Part shown: positions 1 through 8,873 of the stretch, piece by piece
How positions within the stretch are numbered: position 1 is the first letter of the stretch
Layout of the letters: each line of letters begins with the position of its first letter
From: Pseudonocardia sp. KRD291
Lineage (GTDB): Bacteria; Actinomycetota; Actinomycetes; Mycobacteriales; Pseudonocardiaceae
Reading direction: 5' to 3'
Length of the DNA: 56,196 bases
Assembly (NCBI RefSeq): GCF_019263595.1
Contig: NZ_JADQDD010000004.1
Span: 1-56,196 of the forward strand
Made by a program: the position numbers and the translations under genes
The notes under the pieces: model-generated
What the model was told of the DNA's origin: nothing
The model's input: the letters and a program-made list of their open reading frames with translations, nothing else
Databases searched by the model: none

Positions 1-1
1 C

Positions 2-805
2 TCCGGCGAGACCGTCCTCGCCCTGCACGCCCACCCCGACGACGAGGCCATCTTCACCGGGATCACGCTGCGCCGCCTCGCCGACGCCGGCGCCCGCGTC
101 GTCCTGGTGATGGCCACCGGCGGTGAGCTGGGCGGTTCCCGCCTGCCGCTCTCCGACGGCGAGACCGTCGCCGCCCGCCGTCGCCGCGAGCTCGAGCACG
201 CCGCCGAGCTGCTCGGCGTCGCCCGCCTGGTCCTGCTCGGGCACCGCGACTCCGGCCTGCCCGGTGGCCCCGGCGAGTCGCACGCCGGCGCGCTGGCCGG
301 GGCCGACCCGCTCGCGTTGGGACGCCGCGTCGCCGAGCTCGCCGACGCCGAGGGCGCCGCGACCCTGGTCTACGACGACGACGCCGGCATCTACGGCCAC
401 CCCGACCACCGCGTCGCGCACGCGGTCGGGGCCACCGCGGCCTCGCTGTCCGGTGCCGCCGGCTACCGGATGACCGTCGACCGGGAACACCTGCACCTCA
501 GTGCCCGCGACCGGCACCTGGTGCACGGCGCGGCCCGCGCCGCCGACGTCGCGTTCGGGCGGGTCACCGCCGAGATCGCGACGGCCGTCGCCGGATCCGC
601 GCGCGACCTCGCCGCCAAACGGGCGGCGATGCTCGCGCATGCCAGCCAGATCGCCCCGGACGCGGTGCCGGACGAGACGTTCGCCGCGACCTACGGCTAC
701 GAGTGGTTCCTGCGCGACGACGCCCGCGCCGGGGCGGGAGGACACGGGCTGCTCGACGGCCTGGGCAACGCGCACCTGCTCGCCGGCGCGCCGAGTCCGC
801 GATGA
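2..805 (+). CDS. PIG-L family deacetylase (LmbE-like), 5' end cut off
   Basis: The reading frame is open from base 2, so the start lies before the window; 267 residues are visible. An AHPDDE motif lies at visible residues 10-15 and a second metal-ligand motif, GHPDHR, lies further on. These are the zinc-binding signatures of the PIG-L/LmbE N-acetylglucosaminyl deacetylase family, which removes acetyl groups from GlcNAc-type substrates; in actinobacteria it includes MshB and Mca of the mycothiol pathway. Which substrate this member uses cannot be read from the sequence. The gene lies 30 bases before lnt on the same strand, in an envelope-biogenesis neighbourhood. Family call is firm, exact role open. 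Confidence 0.9.
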   Translation, partial: SGETVLALHAHPDDEAIFTGITLRRLADAGARVVLVMATGGELGGSRLPLSDGETVAARRRRELEHAAELLGVARLVLLGHRDSGLPGGPGESHAGALAGADPLALGRRVAELADAEGAATLVYDDDAGIYGHPDHRVAHAVGATAASLSGAAGYRMTVDREHLHLSARDRHLVHGAARAADVAFGRVTAEIATAVAGSARDLAAKRAAMLAHASQIAPDAVPDETFAATYGYEWFLRDDARAGAGGHGLLDGLGNAHLLAGAPSPR

Positions 806-835
806 CGCCCTGACCCGAGGACGTAGTCTCATCGC

Positions 836-2602
836 GTGTCCGCGACGTTGACGAGCCCGCCCGCACCGGCGTCGCCGACCCCGTCCCGAACCTCGCTGTG
901 GGGGCTGCGGATCGGCGCCTGGCTGCTCGCCGCCGGGGCCGGTGTCCTGCTCTACGCGAGCTTCCCCCCGCGGACCCTGTGGTGGCTGGCGCTGCCGGCG
1001 TTCGCGCTGTTCGGGGTGCTCCTGCGCGGGGCCGGGCCACGGCGCGGGTTCGAGCTCGGGATGCTGTTCGGGATCGGCTTTCTGCTGCCGCTGCTGAGCT
1101 GGACCGGGTACTTCGTCGGGTCGCTGCCGTGGGTGGCCCTCGTCGTGTTCGAGTCGCTGTTCCTGGGCCTGGCCGGGGCCGGGATGGCGCTGGTGTCGCG
1201 CTTGCGCGCCGGGTGGTCCTCGGCACTGTGGCCGGTGTGGGCCGCCGCGGTGTGGGTCGCCGCCGAGGCGATACGCGGGCGGATCCCGTTCGGCGGGCTG
1301 CCCTGGGGCCGGGTCGGGTTCGGCCAGCCGGACGCCCCGACGCTGCCGCTGGCCGCGCTCGGCGGGGTCCCGCTGCTCTCGTTCGTCACGGTCCTGGCCG
1401 GGCTCGCGCTGGGCGAGGTGCTGCGGATCGCGGTGCGCGGGCTGCGGACCACATCGGAGCGCCCCGCCGACGGCCTCGCGACGAGGTCGACGCGGTGGGC
1501 CGCCGTCCCGGCGGTGCTTGTCGCACTCGTCCTGGTCGCCGGGCCGCTGGCGGCGCTCGTGCCGCCGCAGGCCGGTCCGCCGGAGCGGACGGTCACCGTC
1601 GCCGCGATCCAGGGCAACGTGCCGCGCCTGGGCCTGGAGTTCAACGCCCAGCGCCGGGCCGTGCTGGACAACCACGTCCGCCAGACCGAGCGGCTCGCCG
1701 CCGACGTCGCCGCGGGGCGCCAACCCCGCCCCGACATCGTGATCTGGCCGGAGAACTCCTCCGACATCGACCCGCTGCGCAACGCCGACGCCGCCGTCCG
1801 GATCGACGCGGCCGCCGCGGCGATCCGCGCGCCCATCCTGGTCGGCGCGGTGCTCGTCAACGGCGACCGCACCACCAGCAACGCGGCGCTGATCTGGGAG
1901 GCCGGGCAGGGCGTCGTCGCGCGCACCGACAAGCGGCGGATCCAGCCCTTCGGCGAGTACATGCCGTGGCGCTCGTTCTTCCGCCTGTTCTCCTCCTACG
2001 TCGACCGCGCCGGGAACTTCGTGCCCGGCCCCGGGTCCGGGGTGGCCCCGATGGCCGGGATCGCGGTCGGTGTCGCGATCTGCTGGGAGGTCGCGTTCGA
2101 CGACCTGGTCGCCGACAGCGTCGACGCCGGCGCCCAGATCCTCGCCGTGCCCAGCAACAACGCCACGTTCGGCCTGACCGAGATGACCTTCCAGCAGCTG
2201 GCGATGTCGCGGGTGCGGGCGGTCGAGCACGACCGCCCGGTCGTCGTCGCGACCACCAGCGGGGTCAGCGCGATGATCCGCCCGGACGGCACGGTCACGG
2301 CCTCGACCGGCCAGTTCGTACCGGGTGTCCTGGTCGACCGGGTCCCGCTGAAGGGCACCTCCACGCTGGCCGGGCGCCTGCGGTCGGTCCCGGAGTGGAC
2401 GCTCACGGCCCTCGGTGTGCTGGCGGTCGCGTTCGCCGTCGGGACGTCGCGGCGGCGGTCCGCGCGCCCGGGCGTAGGGTCGTCGGATGCCGTTGGGCCG
2501 AACGCGGACGGCACGGCGGGACGGGGCGGGCAGGGTGACGTTCCGCAGGGTCGCGTTGCGCAGGGTGGCGTTCCGCAGGGTGGAGAGGACGAGCATGGCT
2601 GA
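836..2602 (+). CDS. lnt: apolipoprotein N-acyltransferase
   Basis: Transfers the third acyl chain onto the N-terminal cysteine of lipoproteins at the outer face of the membrane. The 588-residue product has an N-terminal block of hydrophobic segments (about residues 22-200, plus one at 222-243) followed by a nitrilase-type domain. The Glu-Lys-Cys catalytic triad is visible as E306 (IWPENSS), K366 (TDKRRIQPF) and C416 (AICWEV), with order and spacing as in E. coli Lnt. Start is GTG. The last 50 residues are a low-complexity Gly/Gln tail encoded by a 15-bp tandem repeat. The stop overlaps the start of ppm1 by 8 bases, indicating co-translation. The Lnt-Ppm1 pairing is the known actinobacterial arrangement, in which the two can even be fused. 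Confidence 0.95.
   Translation: MSATLTSPPAPASPTPSRTSLWGLRIGAWLLAAGAGVLLYASFPPRTLWWLALPAFALFGVLLRGAGPRRGFELGMLFGIGFLLPLLSWTGYFVGSLPWVALVVFESLFLGLAGAGMALVSRLRAGWSSALWPVWAAAVWVAAEAIRGRIPFGGLPWGRVGFGQPDAPTLPLAALGGVPLLSFVTVLAGLALGEVLRIAVRGLRTTSERPADGLATRSTRWAAVPAVLVALVLVAGPLAALVPPQAGPPERTVTVAAIQGNVPRLGLEFNAQRRAVLDNHVRQTERLAADVAAGRQPRPDIVIWPENSSDIDPLRNADAAVRIDAAAAAIRAPILVGAVLVNGDRTTSNAALIWEAGQGVVARTDKRRIQPFGEYMPWRSFFRLFSSYVDRAGNFVPGPGSGVAPMAGIAVGVAICWEVAFDDLVADSVDAGAQILAVPSNNATFGLTEMTFQQLAMSRVRAVEHDRPVVVATTSGVSAMIRPDGTVTASTGQFVPGVLVDRVPLKGTSTLAGRLRSVPEWTLTALGVLAVAFAVGTSRRRSARPGVGSSDAVGPNADGTAGRGGQGDVPQGRVAQGGVPQGGEDEHG
2537..2581 (+). repeat. three tandem copies of a 15-bp repeat in the lnt tail
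   Basis: Units GACGTTCCGCAGGGT, CGCGTTGCGCAGGGT and GGCGTTCCGCAGGGT follow each other without gaps (2537-2551, 2552-2566, 2567-2581). In the lnt frame they encode degenerate Val-Pro-Gln-Gly repeats and do not shift the frame. They end directly before the GGAGAGGA ribosome-binding site of ppm1. Copy number could vary by replication slippage without inactivating either gene. Confidence 0.85.
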
Positions 2603-3383
2603 GCCCCCGGGTCCGGTCCTGGTGGTGATCCCGACCTACGAGGAGCGGGAGAACCTCGGCCCGGCTCTCGCGCGCCTGCACGCGGCCGTGCCCGAGGCCG
2701 ACGTACTGGTCGTCGACGACGCGAGCCCGGACGGCACCGGTGAGCTGGCCGACGAGTTCGCCGCCGCAGACGAGCGGGTCCGGGTCCTGCACCGCACCGG
2801 CAAGTCCGGTCTCGGTGCCGCCTACCTGGCCGGCTTCGCGCACGCCCTGCGCGGCGAGCACCAGGTCGTCGTGGAGATGGACGCCGACGGCTCGCACGCC
2901 CCGGAGGACCTGCCCGCGCTGCTGCACGCCCTCGACGACGCCGACCTCGTCCTCGGCTCGCGGTACGTGCCCGGCGGGCGCGTGGTGAACTGGCCGTGGC
3001 ACCGCCAGATGCTCTCCCGCGGCGGCAACCTCTACTCCCGGCTCGCGCTCGGCGTCCCGATCAGCGACATCACCGGCGGCTACCGCGTATACCGCCGCGA
3101 GGTGCTCGAGGAGCTGCGCCTCGAGACCGTCGCCTCGCAGGGGTACTGCTTCCAGGTCGACATGGCCTGGCGCGCGGTGCAGTCCGGGTTCCGGGTGCGC
3201 GAGGTGCCGATCACGTTCACCGAACGCGAGCGCGGGACGTCGAAGATGAACTCGACGATCGTGGGCGAGGCGCTCTGGCGGGTCACCTGCTGGGGCATGT
3301 CGCACCGCTTCGGCAGCGGGGCCTGCCCGCCGGACCCGATCGATCCCGTCGACCCGATCCCGGAGGGCCCCGTCCGCGCCTGA
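2595..3383 (+). CDS. ppm1: polyprenol monophosphomannose synthase
   Basis: A GT2-family glycosyltransferase of 262 residues that transfers mannose from GDP-mannose to polyprenyl phosphate, giving the lipid-linked mannose donor for lipoglycans and protein mannosylation. Seen: the nucleotide-binding start [11 protein letters not shown] (about 10-20), DDASPDGT (41-48), and the DxD metal-binding motif EMDADGS (D96, D98), followed by the conserved GSRYVPGG region. ATG 2595 is preferred because GGAGAGGA lies at 2582-2589; an upstream in-frame start at 2487 would add only a repetitive Arg-rich extension copied from the lnt tail. It overlaps lnt by 8 bases. There is no C-terminal membrane domain, so it is the catalytic half only, as expected beside a separate Lnt. 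Confidence 0.93.
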   Translation: MAEPPGPVLVVIPTYEERENLGPALARLHAAVPEADVLVVDDASPDGTGELADEFAAADERVRVLHRTGKSGLGAAYLAGFAHALRGEHQVVVEMDADGSHAPEDLPALLHALDDADLVLGSRYVPGGRVVNWPWHRQMLSRGGNLYSRLALGVPISDITGGYRVYRREVLEELRLETVASQGYCFQVDMAWRAVQSGFRVREVPITFTERERGTSKMNSTIVGEALWRVTCWGMSHRFGSGACPPDPIDPVDPIPEGPVRA

Positions 3384-3387
3384 CGGG

Positions 3388-5106
3388 TCAGATCGCGGCC
3401 AGCTCGCCGACCAGGTCGTCGAGGCCGAGCGAGCCCTGCGAGAGCGCGGTCATGTGCCAGGTCTTGAGGTCGAACTCCTCGCCGCGCCCGGTGTGCGCCC
3501 GACGGGCCGCCTCCCGCCCCGCCAGCCAGGCCCGCTCACCGAGCTTGTAGCCGATCGCCTGCCCGGGGCCGCCCAGGTAGCGCAGCAGCTCGCTGTCGAC
3601 GAGCTCGTCGCTGCCTCCGACGTGGGCCCGGAAGAACTCCCGGCCCAGCTCCGGGGTCCAGCGCAGGCCCGCCCCGACCGGGGAGTCGTCCGGGATCGGC
3701 AGCGACAGGTGCATCCCGATGTCGATCACGACCCGGACCGCGCGCAGCATCTGGCCGTTGAGGTAGCCCATCCGCGAGCCGGAGTCGGTGTGGTAGCCGA
3801 GCTCGTCCATCAGCAGCTCCGCGTAGAGCGCCCAGCCCTCCAGGTTCGCGCTGACCGACCCGACGTTGGCCTGGTAGGACGACAGGTCCGCCGCCCGGTA
3901 CGCCCACTGCGCCATCTGCAGGTGGTGGCCCGGGACGCCCTCGTGGTACCAGGTGCTGATCAGGTCCCACATCGGGTAGCGGTCGTCGGCGGTCACCGGC
4001 AGCCAGGTCCGGCCCGGGCGGGAGAAGTCCAGCGTCGGCGGCGTGTAGTACGGCGCGGCGGCGCTGCCGGCCGGGGCCAGGCGCGCCTCGACGGTGCGGA
4101 GCGGCTCGGCCAGGTCGAAGTGCGTGCGGCCCAGGTCGGCGATCGTGTCGTCCATCATGGTCTGCAGCCGGGCCCGCGCCGCCTCGCCGCCGGTGACGAC
4201 GTCGCCGTGCAGGTCCAGGTGGGCCATCACCTCGGCGGCGCCGGCGCCCGGCTTGATCCGTCCGGCCTCGACCGTCATCTCCTCGCGCAGCCGGCGGAAC
4301 TCCGACCAGCCCCAGGCGTACACCTCGTCGACGTCGATGTCGGCGCCGTTCCAGTAGCGCGTGGCGAGCCGGTAGCGCTCGGCCCCGACCCCGTCCGGGG
4401 TGCCCTCGGTGCGCGGCAGGTACTCGGTGCGCAGCCACTGCGCCAGCTCGGCGAGCGCCTCGGTGGCCCGCGGCGCGGCGGAGTCGAGGTCGGCGCGGAC
4501 GGCGTCGCCGACGGAGGCGGAGTCGGCGGTGTCGGCGAACCCGGAGAACCAGCCGCGCCCTCCGGCGTCGCCGACCCAGGCGTCGATCTGCTCGGCGACC
4601 CGCCGGACCTGCCGCGGTGCGGCGTGCAGGCCGCGCCGGTCGCCCTCGGCGAGGCTGTCCCGGTACTCGCGCATCGCCTGCGGCACCCGGCTCATCCGGC
4701 CGGCCACGTTCGCCCAGTCCTGCTCGGTCGCCACCGGCATCAGGGTGAACGCCAGGCGGATGCCCTGGACCGGGCCGAACAGCTCCTGGACCGCGCGCAG
4801 GTGCTCGCCGGAGGCCGACACGTCCAGGTTGGCGTGCAGCCGCTCGGAGAGCAGCCGCGCGCAGCGACGCTCATCGGGGTCCTCGGGGGCGGTGCCGCCG
4901 GTGAGCGTGCTCAGCCGGTCGAGGGTGTCGCGGTCCAGGGCGTCGAGGGCGTCCTGACCGGTGGGGGAGAGATCGGGGAGCCGGTCCTGCCCGTCGGTGT
5001 GGCCCAGCTCGCCGGCGAGGACCGGGTCCAGGGCGGCCAGCCGGTCGACGTGGTCGTCGGCGAGATCGCGGACGGCGCGGGCGGGGTTCGGGGTGTGGGA
5101 CGCCAT
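3388..5106 (-). CDS. DUF885 family putative metallopeptidase
   Basis: Product of 572 residues. Around residue 387 is the motif HEGVPGHHLQ, the zinc-peptidase-like signature (HExxx-GHH) of the DUF885 family, with a downstream Glu-rich helix as a possible third ligand. Members are thought to be cytoplasmic M2/M32-like peptidases but few have been characterised, so substrate is unknown. No signal peptide is visible. ATG 5106 was chosen because longer in-frame extension would run back over the rbpA terminator hairpin; MHDGAMASH three codons earlier is an alternative. It converges with ppm1 with only 4 bases between the stops and lies downstream of rbpA on the same strand, separated by a hairpin. 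Confidence 0.85.
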   Translation of the reverse strand: MASHTPNPARAVRDLADDHVDRLAALDPVLAGELGHTDGQDRLPDLSPTGQDALDALDRDTLDRLSTLTGGTAPEDPDERRCARLLSERLHANLDVSASGEHLRAVQELFGPVQGIRLAFTLMPVATEQDWANVAGRMSRVPQAMREYRDSLAEGDRRGLHAAPRQVRRVAEQIDAWVGDAGGRGWFSGFADTADSASVGDAVRADLDSAAPRATEALAELAQWLRTEYLPRTEGTPDGVGAERYRLATRYWNGADIDVDEVYAWGWSEFRRLREEMTVEAGRIKPGAGAAEVMAHLDLHGDVVTGGEAARARLQTMMDDTIADLGRTHFDLAEPLRTVEARLAPAGSAAAPYYTPPTLDFSRPGRTWLPVTADDRYPMWDLISTWYHEGVPGHHLQMAQWAYRAADLSSYQANVGSVSANLEGWALYAELLMDELGYHTDSGSRMGYLNGQMLRAVRVVIDIGMHLSLPIPDDSPVGAGLRWTPELGREFFRAHVGGSDELVDSELLRYLGGPGQAIGYKLGERAWLAGREAARRAHTGRGEEFDLKTWHMTALSQGSLGLDDLVGELAAI

Positions 5107-5141
5107 GGCGCCATCATGCACACCCGCGCTGCCCCCACGCG

Positions 5142-5180
5142 ACGGAGCCGGGCCCCCTTGTCCAGGTGGCCCGGCTCCGT
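5142..5180 (-). terminator. rbpA terminator hairpin
   Basis: A perfect 12-bp stem: ACGGAGCCGGGC (5142-5153) pairs with GCCCGGCTCCGT (5169-5180) around a 15-base loop. It lies 35 bases after the rbpA stop and just before the DUF885 gene on the same strand, so it most likely ends the rbpA transcript. There is no clear U-tract, which is normal for actinobacterial terminators. Confidence 0.75.
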
Positions 5181-5215
5181 GGTGTCCGTCGTCGCGGACG
5201 TGGTGGTGCGGTGCG

Positions 5216-5557
5216 TCAGGCGATCTCGGCGCGGCGCTCACGCAGCAGCTCGAGACGCTCGTTGAGCAGCTCCTCCAGCTCCGCGATGGAGCGGCGCTCG
5301 AGCAGCATGTCCCAGTGCGTGCGCGGAGGCTTGGCCTTCTTGGCCTCCGGCTCGTTGCCGTCGGCGCGCTTGCCGACGCCACCCTGCGGGGACTCCCAGG
5401 TGGCCGGCGGCTCCGCGTCGTTGGCGAACGGGACCTCGAACTCGAAACCCGCCTCGGACACATAGCGCACCATCTGCCGCGGCGCGAGGTCGTGGTTACG
5501 GTCGGTCTCGTAGCTGACAGCCCCGAGCCGGCTTCCACGCAGTACGCGGTCGGCCAT
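5216..5557 (-). CDS. rbpA: RNA polymerase-binding protein RbpA
   Basis: A 113-residue actinobacterial transcription factor that binds the principal sigma factor and RNA polymerase and stabilises the open complex. Seen: the family N-terminus MADRVLRGSRLGAVSYETDR, the central core with PRQMVRYVSEAGFEFEVPFA, a basic linker rich in Lys/Arg, and the C-terminal sigma-interaction helix beginning THWDMLLERRS. Length matches the family (about 110-125). An AGGAGG ribosome-binding site sits just before the ATG. Upstream is a perfect SigR-type promoter, consistent with rbpA being a thiol-stress (SigR) target in Streptomyces. It is monocistronic, bounded by a terminator. Confidence 0.97.
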   Translation of the reverse strand: MADRVLRGSRLGAVSYETDRNHDLAPRQMVRYVSEAGFEFEVPFANDAEPPATWESPQGGVGKRADGNEPEAKKAKPPRTHWDMLLERRSIAELEELLNERLELLRERRAEIA

Positions 5558-5622
5558 GTGTCACCCTCCTGTGCGGTGTACGAGGGCGGACCCTCGACGG
5601 TTACTTCGCCGCCACCAGGTGT

Positions 5623-5648
5623 AACGTTTGTGCCGTTACTGTCATTCC
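5623..5648 (-). promoter_or_regulatory. SigR/SigH-type promoter of rbpA
   Basis: Reading the minus strand, GGAAT (5648-5644) is followed by exactly 18 bases and then GTT (5625-5623). This is an exact match to the GGAAT-N18-GTT consensus of SigR (Streptomyces) / SigH (mycobacteria), the thiol-oxidative-stress sigma factor. Transcription would begin near 5613-5616, giving a leader of about 57 bases. A 6-bp dyad ACCAGG (5614-5619) / CCTGGT (5647-5652) brackets the element. Confidence 0.8.
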
Positions 5649-5766
5649 TGGTGACCGACCCGGGGTGCTCCCACCGTGACTACCCGGTGGTAACTGTCCC
5701 TGGCCCGACGAGCCAGTGTTCCCTATCCGGGCCTATCGCACACGCTGATGTGACGTGTCAGCCATC

Positions 5767-5782
5767 TGTGACTTAGCTCACG
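5767..5782. promoter_or_regulatory. CRP/Crp-family-like palindrome
   Basis: TGTGA (5767-5771), six bases, TCACG (5778-5782): nine of ten positions of the actinobacterial/E. coli CRP consensus TGTGA-N6-TCACA. It lies about 210 bases before the rbpA start and just upstream of the possible CTGACA/GATAGG promoter. Binding is inferred from resemblance only. Confidence 0.45.
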
Positions 5783-5857
5783 TCGCGTTGGCGCAGTGTT
5801 CACGGCGTGTTCCCGGTCGGATCGCGGGTGCGTTCGGGGTCACGGTCCGCGGCCCGG

Positions 5858-7186
5858 TCAGGCGGTCGGCACCGCTTCTGCGGACCGGACCGGAGCCTTC
5901 ACCGGCAGCACCGCGACCAGGCCGGCGGCGAGCACCAGCACGATTCCGACGGTGCCCGCCCGGTCGGAGGAGAACAGGTAGGTGAACAGCCCGATCAGGG
6001 CGGGGGCCAGGAACGACACCGCCCGCCCGGTCGTCGCGTAGAGCCCGAACAGCTGGCCCTCCTGCCCGGGCGGGCACAGCCGGTTCATGTACGACCGCGA
6101 CGACGCCTGCGCCGGGCCGACGAACAGGCCCAGCACCAGCCCGAACACCCAGAACGCGTTCGGGCCGGAGACGAACAGCAGGATGATCCCGACGATGACG
6201 AGGCCGGCGAGCGAGCCGACGACGACCGCCTTGGGCCCCACCCGGTCGTCGAGCCACCCGCCGGCCAGCGCCCCGAGCGCGGACACCACGTTGATCACCA
6301 CGCCGAAGATCAGGACGGTGCCGGGGTCCATCCCGTAGACGGTCACCGCGATCACCCCGCCGAACGCGAACACCGCGTTGAGCCCGTCCCGGTAGAGCGC
6401 GCTGGCGCCCAGGAAGTACACGGTGTGCGGTTCGCGCCGGTAGAGGTCGCGCAGGTCGGTGAGCAGCTTGCGGTAGGAGCCGAGCACCCCGAGCCGCGCC
6501 CGGGCGGCCGCCGGCGGGGTCTCCGGCAGCGAGAAGAACATCGGGATCGCGAACACGGCGAACCAGACGGCGGCCACGAGCGCCACCACCCGGATGTTGA
6601 TCCCGTCCCCGGTGCCCAGGCCGAGCGCGCCGCCGTCGCCGGCGATCAGCCCGACGTAGACGAGAAGCAGCAGCACGATCCCGCCGAAGTAGCCCATCGA
6701 CCAGCCGAACCCGGACACGCGCCCGACGTTGGCCGGTGTCGAGACCTGGGAGAGCAGGGCGAAGTAGGACACCTGGGCCAGCTCGAAGAAGATCGAGGCC
6801 AGGCCGAGCAGGGCCAGGCCGAGCCACAGGTACTGGTAGTCGTCGCGGACGAAGAACATCAGCGCCACGGTCACCACCACGGCCGCGGTCCACAGCCCGG
6901 TCGAGCGCAGCCGCCGCCCGGCCCGGTCCGCGCTCTGGCCGATCACCGGCGCCATCAGCGCGATCAGCAGGCCGGCCGCGGCGGTGGACCAGCTCAGCCA
7001 GCTGTTCACGCTGATCGTGCCGGGCAGGTCGTCGCCCACCGAGCCGGTCAGGTAGACCGAGAACACGAACGTCAGGATGATCGTGGTGAACGCCGAGGAG
7101 CCCCAGTCCCACAGGCCCCAGGTCAGTACCTGGCCGCGGCGCGGTGCGGGCTGCGAGGCCGGAGGGGCGGTGGCGGGGCTGGTCAC
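5858..7186 (-). CDS. MFS transporter, UMF1/Atg22-like
   Basis: A 442-residue polytopic membrane protein with about 12 hydrophobic segments. The start of the first helix, LTWGLWDWGSSAFTTIILTF, and the later FFELAQVSYFALLSQVS and GFGWSMGYFGG segments are typical of the UMF1 branch of the major facilitator superfamily (Atg22-like permeases). Substrates of bacterial members are not established; amino-acid export is suggested for the fungal vacuolar homologue. GTG 7186 is the start that leaves a short polar N-terminus before helix 1. It is transcribed toward rbpA but is separated from it by 300 bases. Confidence 0.85.
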   Translation of the reverse strand: MTSPATAPPASQPAPRRGQVLTWGLWDWGSSAFTTIILTFVFSVYLTGSVGDDLPGTISVNSWLSWSTAAAGLLIALMAPVIGQSADRAGRRLRSTGLWTAAVVVTVALMFFVRDDYQYLWLGLALLGLASIFFELAQVSYFALLSQVSTPANVGRVSGFGWSMGYFGGIVLLLLVYVGLIAGDGGALGLGTGDGINIRVVALVAAVWFAVFAIPMFFSLPETPPAAARARLGVLGSYRKLLTDLRDLYRREPHTVYFLGASALYRDGLNAVFAFGGVIAVTVYGMDPGTVLIFGVVINVVSALGALAGGWLDDRVGPKAVVVGSLAGLVIVGIILLFVSGPNAFWVFGLVLGLFVGPAQASSRSYMNRLCPPGQEGQLFGLYATTGRAVSFLAPALIGLFTYLFSSDRAGTVGIVLVLAAGLVAVLPVKAPVRSAEAVPTA

Positions 7187-7298
7187 GGCGCGAGCCTAGC
7201 GGCCGGCCGGCCGGGGCGAAGATCGTCGAACTACGTAGACGTCCGGTGACCGCAGCGCCGTTTCGTACCGACGAGACCGCCGGGTCGGCGGGTACGCA

Positions 7299-8435
7299 TC
7301 AGGCTCCCTCGAGCTCGGCCAGGATCTCCACGGTGTGCTCGCCCAGGTCCGGCGGCCGGCGCAGGCCGCGCTCCGGGGGCAGGAACGGCAGGCGCATCAG
7401 CTGCAGGCCGTCGTCGGCGCCGTCGGCCTCGACCAGCACCCGGCGCTCCCGTGCGGCCGGGCTGTCCAGCGCGACGTCGAGCGGGTTCACCGCCGACACC
7501 GGGACCTCGGCCTCGACCAACCGGCGCTCGGCCTCGGCGCGCGACATCGGCAGGGTCCGGGCCTCGAGCAGGTCGTGCAGCTCGTCGCGGTGCGCGACCC
7601 GATCGGCCAGGGTGGCGAAGCGCGGGTCGGCGACGGTCTCCGGGGCCCCGAGCGCGGTGCACAGCCGGGCGAACAGGCCCTGGTTCCCGGCCGCGATCAT
7701 GATCTCGCCGTCGCGGGTGGCCAGGGTCTCGTAGGGCGCCGCCATCGGGGTGACCGCGCCGGTCCTGGCCGGGGGACGGCCGGTGGCCAGCATCGTCATC
7801 GCCTGGTGGCTCATCAGCGCGAACCCGGCGTCGACCAGGGCCAGCTCCACCAGCTCGCCCTCGCCGGTGCGCTCGCGGCGGGCGAGCGCGGCCTGGATCG
7901 CGGTGGCCGCCCACATCCCGGTGGTGATGTCCACGATCGACGACGGGACCCGCGCCGACGGCCCGTCCGGGTGCCCGTTGGCGTCCATGATCCCGCAGAA
8001 CGCCTGCAGCACCGGGTCGTAGCCGGGCAGGTCGTGCCCGATCGGGCCGGTGCCCCACGCCGAGATCGAGCAGTAGACCAGCCGCGGGTTGCGCGCGTGC
8101 AGCGCCTCCCAGGACAGGCCCAGCTTGTCGATCTTCCCTGGACGGAAGCTCTGCACCACGACGTCGGCGGTGTCGGACAGCCGCAGCGCCGTCTCCCGGC
8201 CCTCGTCCGTGGCCAGGTCGATCGCGATCGAGCGCTTGTTGTGGTTGAACGCGCTGAACACCGTGGACATCCCGTTCCGGAACGGCGGCAGCAGCCTGCC
8301 GTCCTCGCCGGTCGTCCGCTCGACCTTGATCACGTCGGCGCCCAGGTCGGCCAGGATCATCGTCGCCATCGGCCCGGCGATGACGGCGGAGAAGTCCAGC
8401 ACCCGCAGCCCGGCGTAGGTCTGCGCCTCGTTCAC
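7299..8435 (-). CDS. CaiB/BaiF class III CoA transferase
   Basis: Moves a CoA group between a carboxylic acid and an acyl-CoA. The 378-residue protein has the family N-terminus [23 protein letters not shown] followed by GADVIKVER, the [11 protein letters not shown] stretch, and an Asp at residue 140 (GYDPVLQAF) at the position of the catalytic Asp that forms the acyl anhydride. The GTG start (8435-8433) overlaps the stop of the upstream small membrane protein by 4 bases, so the genes are translationally coupled. Together with the symporter just upstream this suggests import and CoA activation of an organic acid; the acid itself is not identifiable from the sequence. Confidence 0.88.
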   Translation of the reverse strand: MNEAQTYAGLRVLDFSAVIAGPMATMILADLGADVIKVERTTGEDGRLLPPFRNGMSTVFSAFNHNKRSIAIDLATDEGRETALRLSDTADVVVQSFRPGKIDKLGLSWEALHARNPRLVYCSISAWGTGPIGHDLPGYDPVLQAFCGIMDANGHPDGPSARVPSSIVDITTGMWAATAIQAALARRERTGEGELVELALVDAGFALMSHQAMTMLATGRPPARTGAVTPMAAPYETLATRDGEIMIAAGNQGLFARLCTALGAPETVADPRFATLADRVAHRDELHDLLEARTLPMSRAEAERRLVEAEVPVSAVNPLDVALDSPAARERRVLVEADGADDGLQLMRLPFLPPERGLRRPPDLGEHTVEILAELEGA

Positions 8436-8857
8436 GTGGCGCCCGCGCGGCCGGACGCCACGTCGGCGACCAGCCCGGACCGGACGGCGCAGAACGCGTA
8501 CACCGGCCCGCCGAGCAGGGCGTAGACCGGCCAGGCGACGAGGGTCAGGATCCCGGTGCTCAGCGGCATCCCGGCGAACGCGGGGGTCTCGTCGCCGATC
8601 GCGCCGAGCGCCACGGCCCACAACGCGATCGAGACCGTGTGGAAGACACAGACCAGGAACAGTGTCGCGCGGTCGGGCCACCGGTTGTCCGGCCCGAGGA
8701 CCGCGAGCAGCGTGAGGGTCAGTGCCAGCAGCGATATCGGCGCGATGACCAGGGCCGCGTGTCCGGTCAGCATCCCGACCAGGGCGATCACCAGCAGCAG
8801 CGCGAACACGGCCACGAACCGGTCCACCCGGGCCTGCCCGGTAGCAGAGGAGTACAT
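8432..8857 (-). CDS. small four-helix membrane protein, unknown function
   Basis: 141 residues with four hydrophobic segments at about 14-34, 36-55, 64-86 and 98-122, and no recognisable catalytic motif. It lies 16 bases after a sodium:solute symporter and overlaps a CoA transferase by 4 bases. The position between a transporter and an activating enzyme suggests an accessory subunit of the symporter, as small partner proteins occur in some SSS systems, but that is inference from position. I do not recognise the family. Confidence 0.75.
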   Translation of the reverse strand: MYSSATGQARVDRFVAVFALLLVIALVGMLTGHAALVIAPISLLALTLTLLAVLGPDNRWPDRATLFLVCVFHTVSIALWAVALGAIGDETPAFAGMPLSTGILTLVAWPVYALLGGPVYAFCAVRSGLVADVASGRAGAT

Positions 8858-8873
8858 CCGTGCGTCCCTTCGC

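Larger units (their letters stand above)
5558..5857. other. 300-base gap upstream of rbpA: regulatory DNA, no gene seen
   Basis: The gap between the rbpA start and the stop of the MFS gene holds no convincing coding sequence. It contains the SigR-type promoter, a CRP-like palindrome at 5767-5782, and on the minus strand a possible housekeeping promoter, CTGACA (5761-5756), 18-base spacer, GATAGG (5737-5732). It therefore looks like a long multi-promoter control region for rbpA. Confidence 0.55.

Noticed and set aside
952-1962. Minus-strand frame opposite lnt
   Set aside because: Composition is a mirror of the conserved lnt coding sequence, with no start signal or motif.
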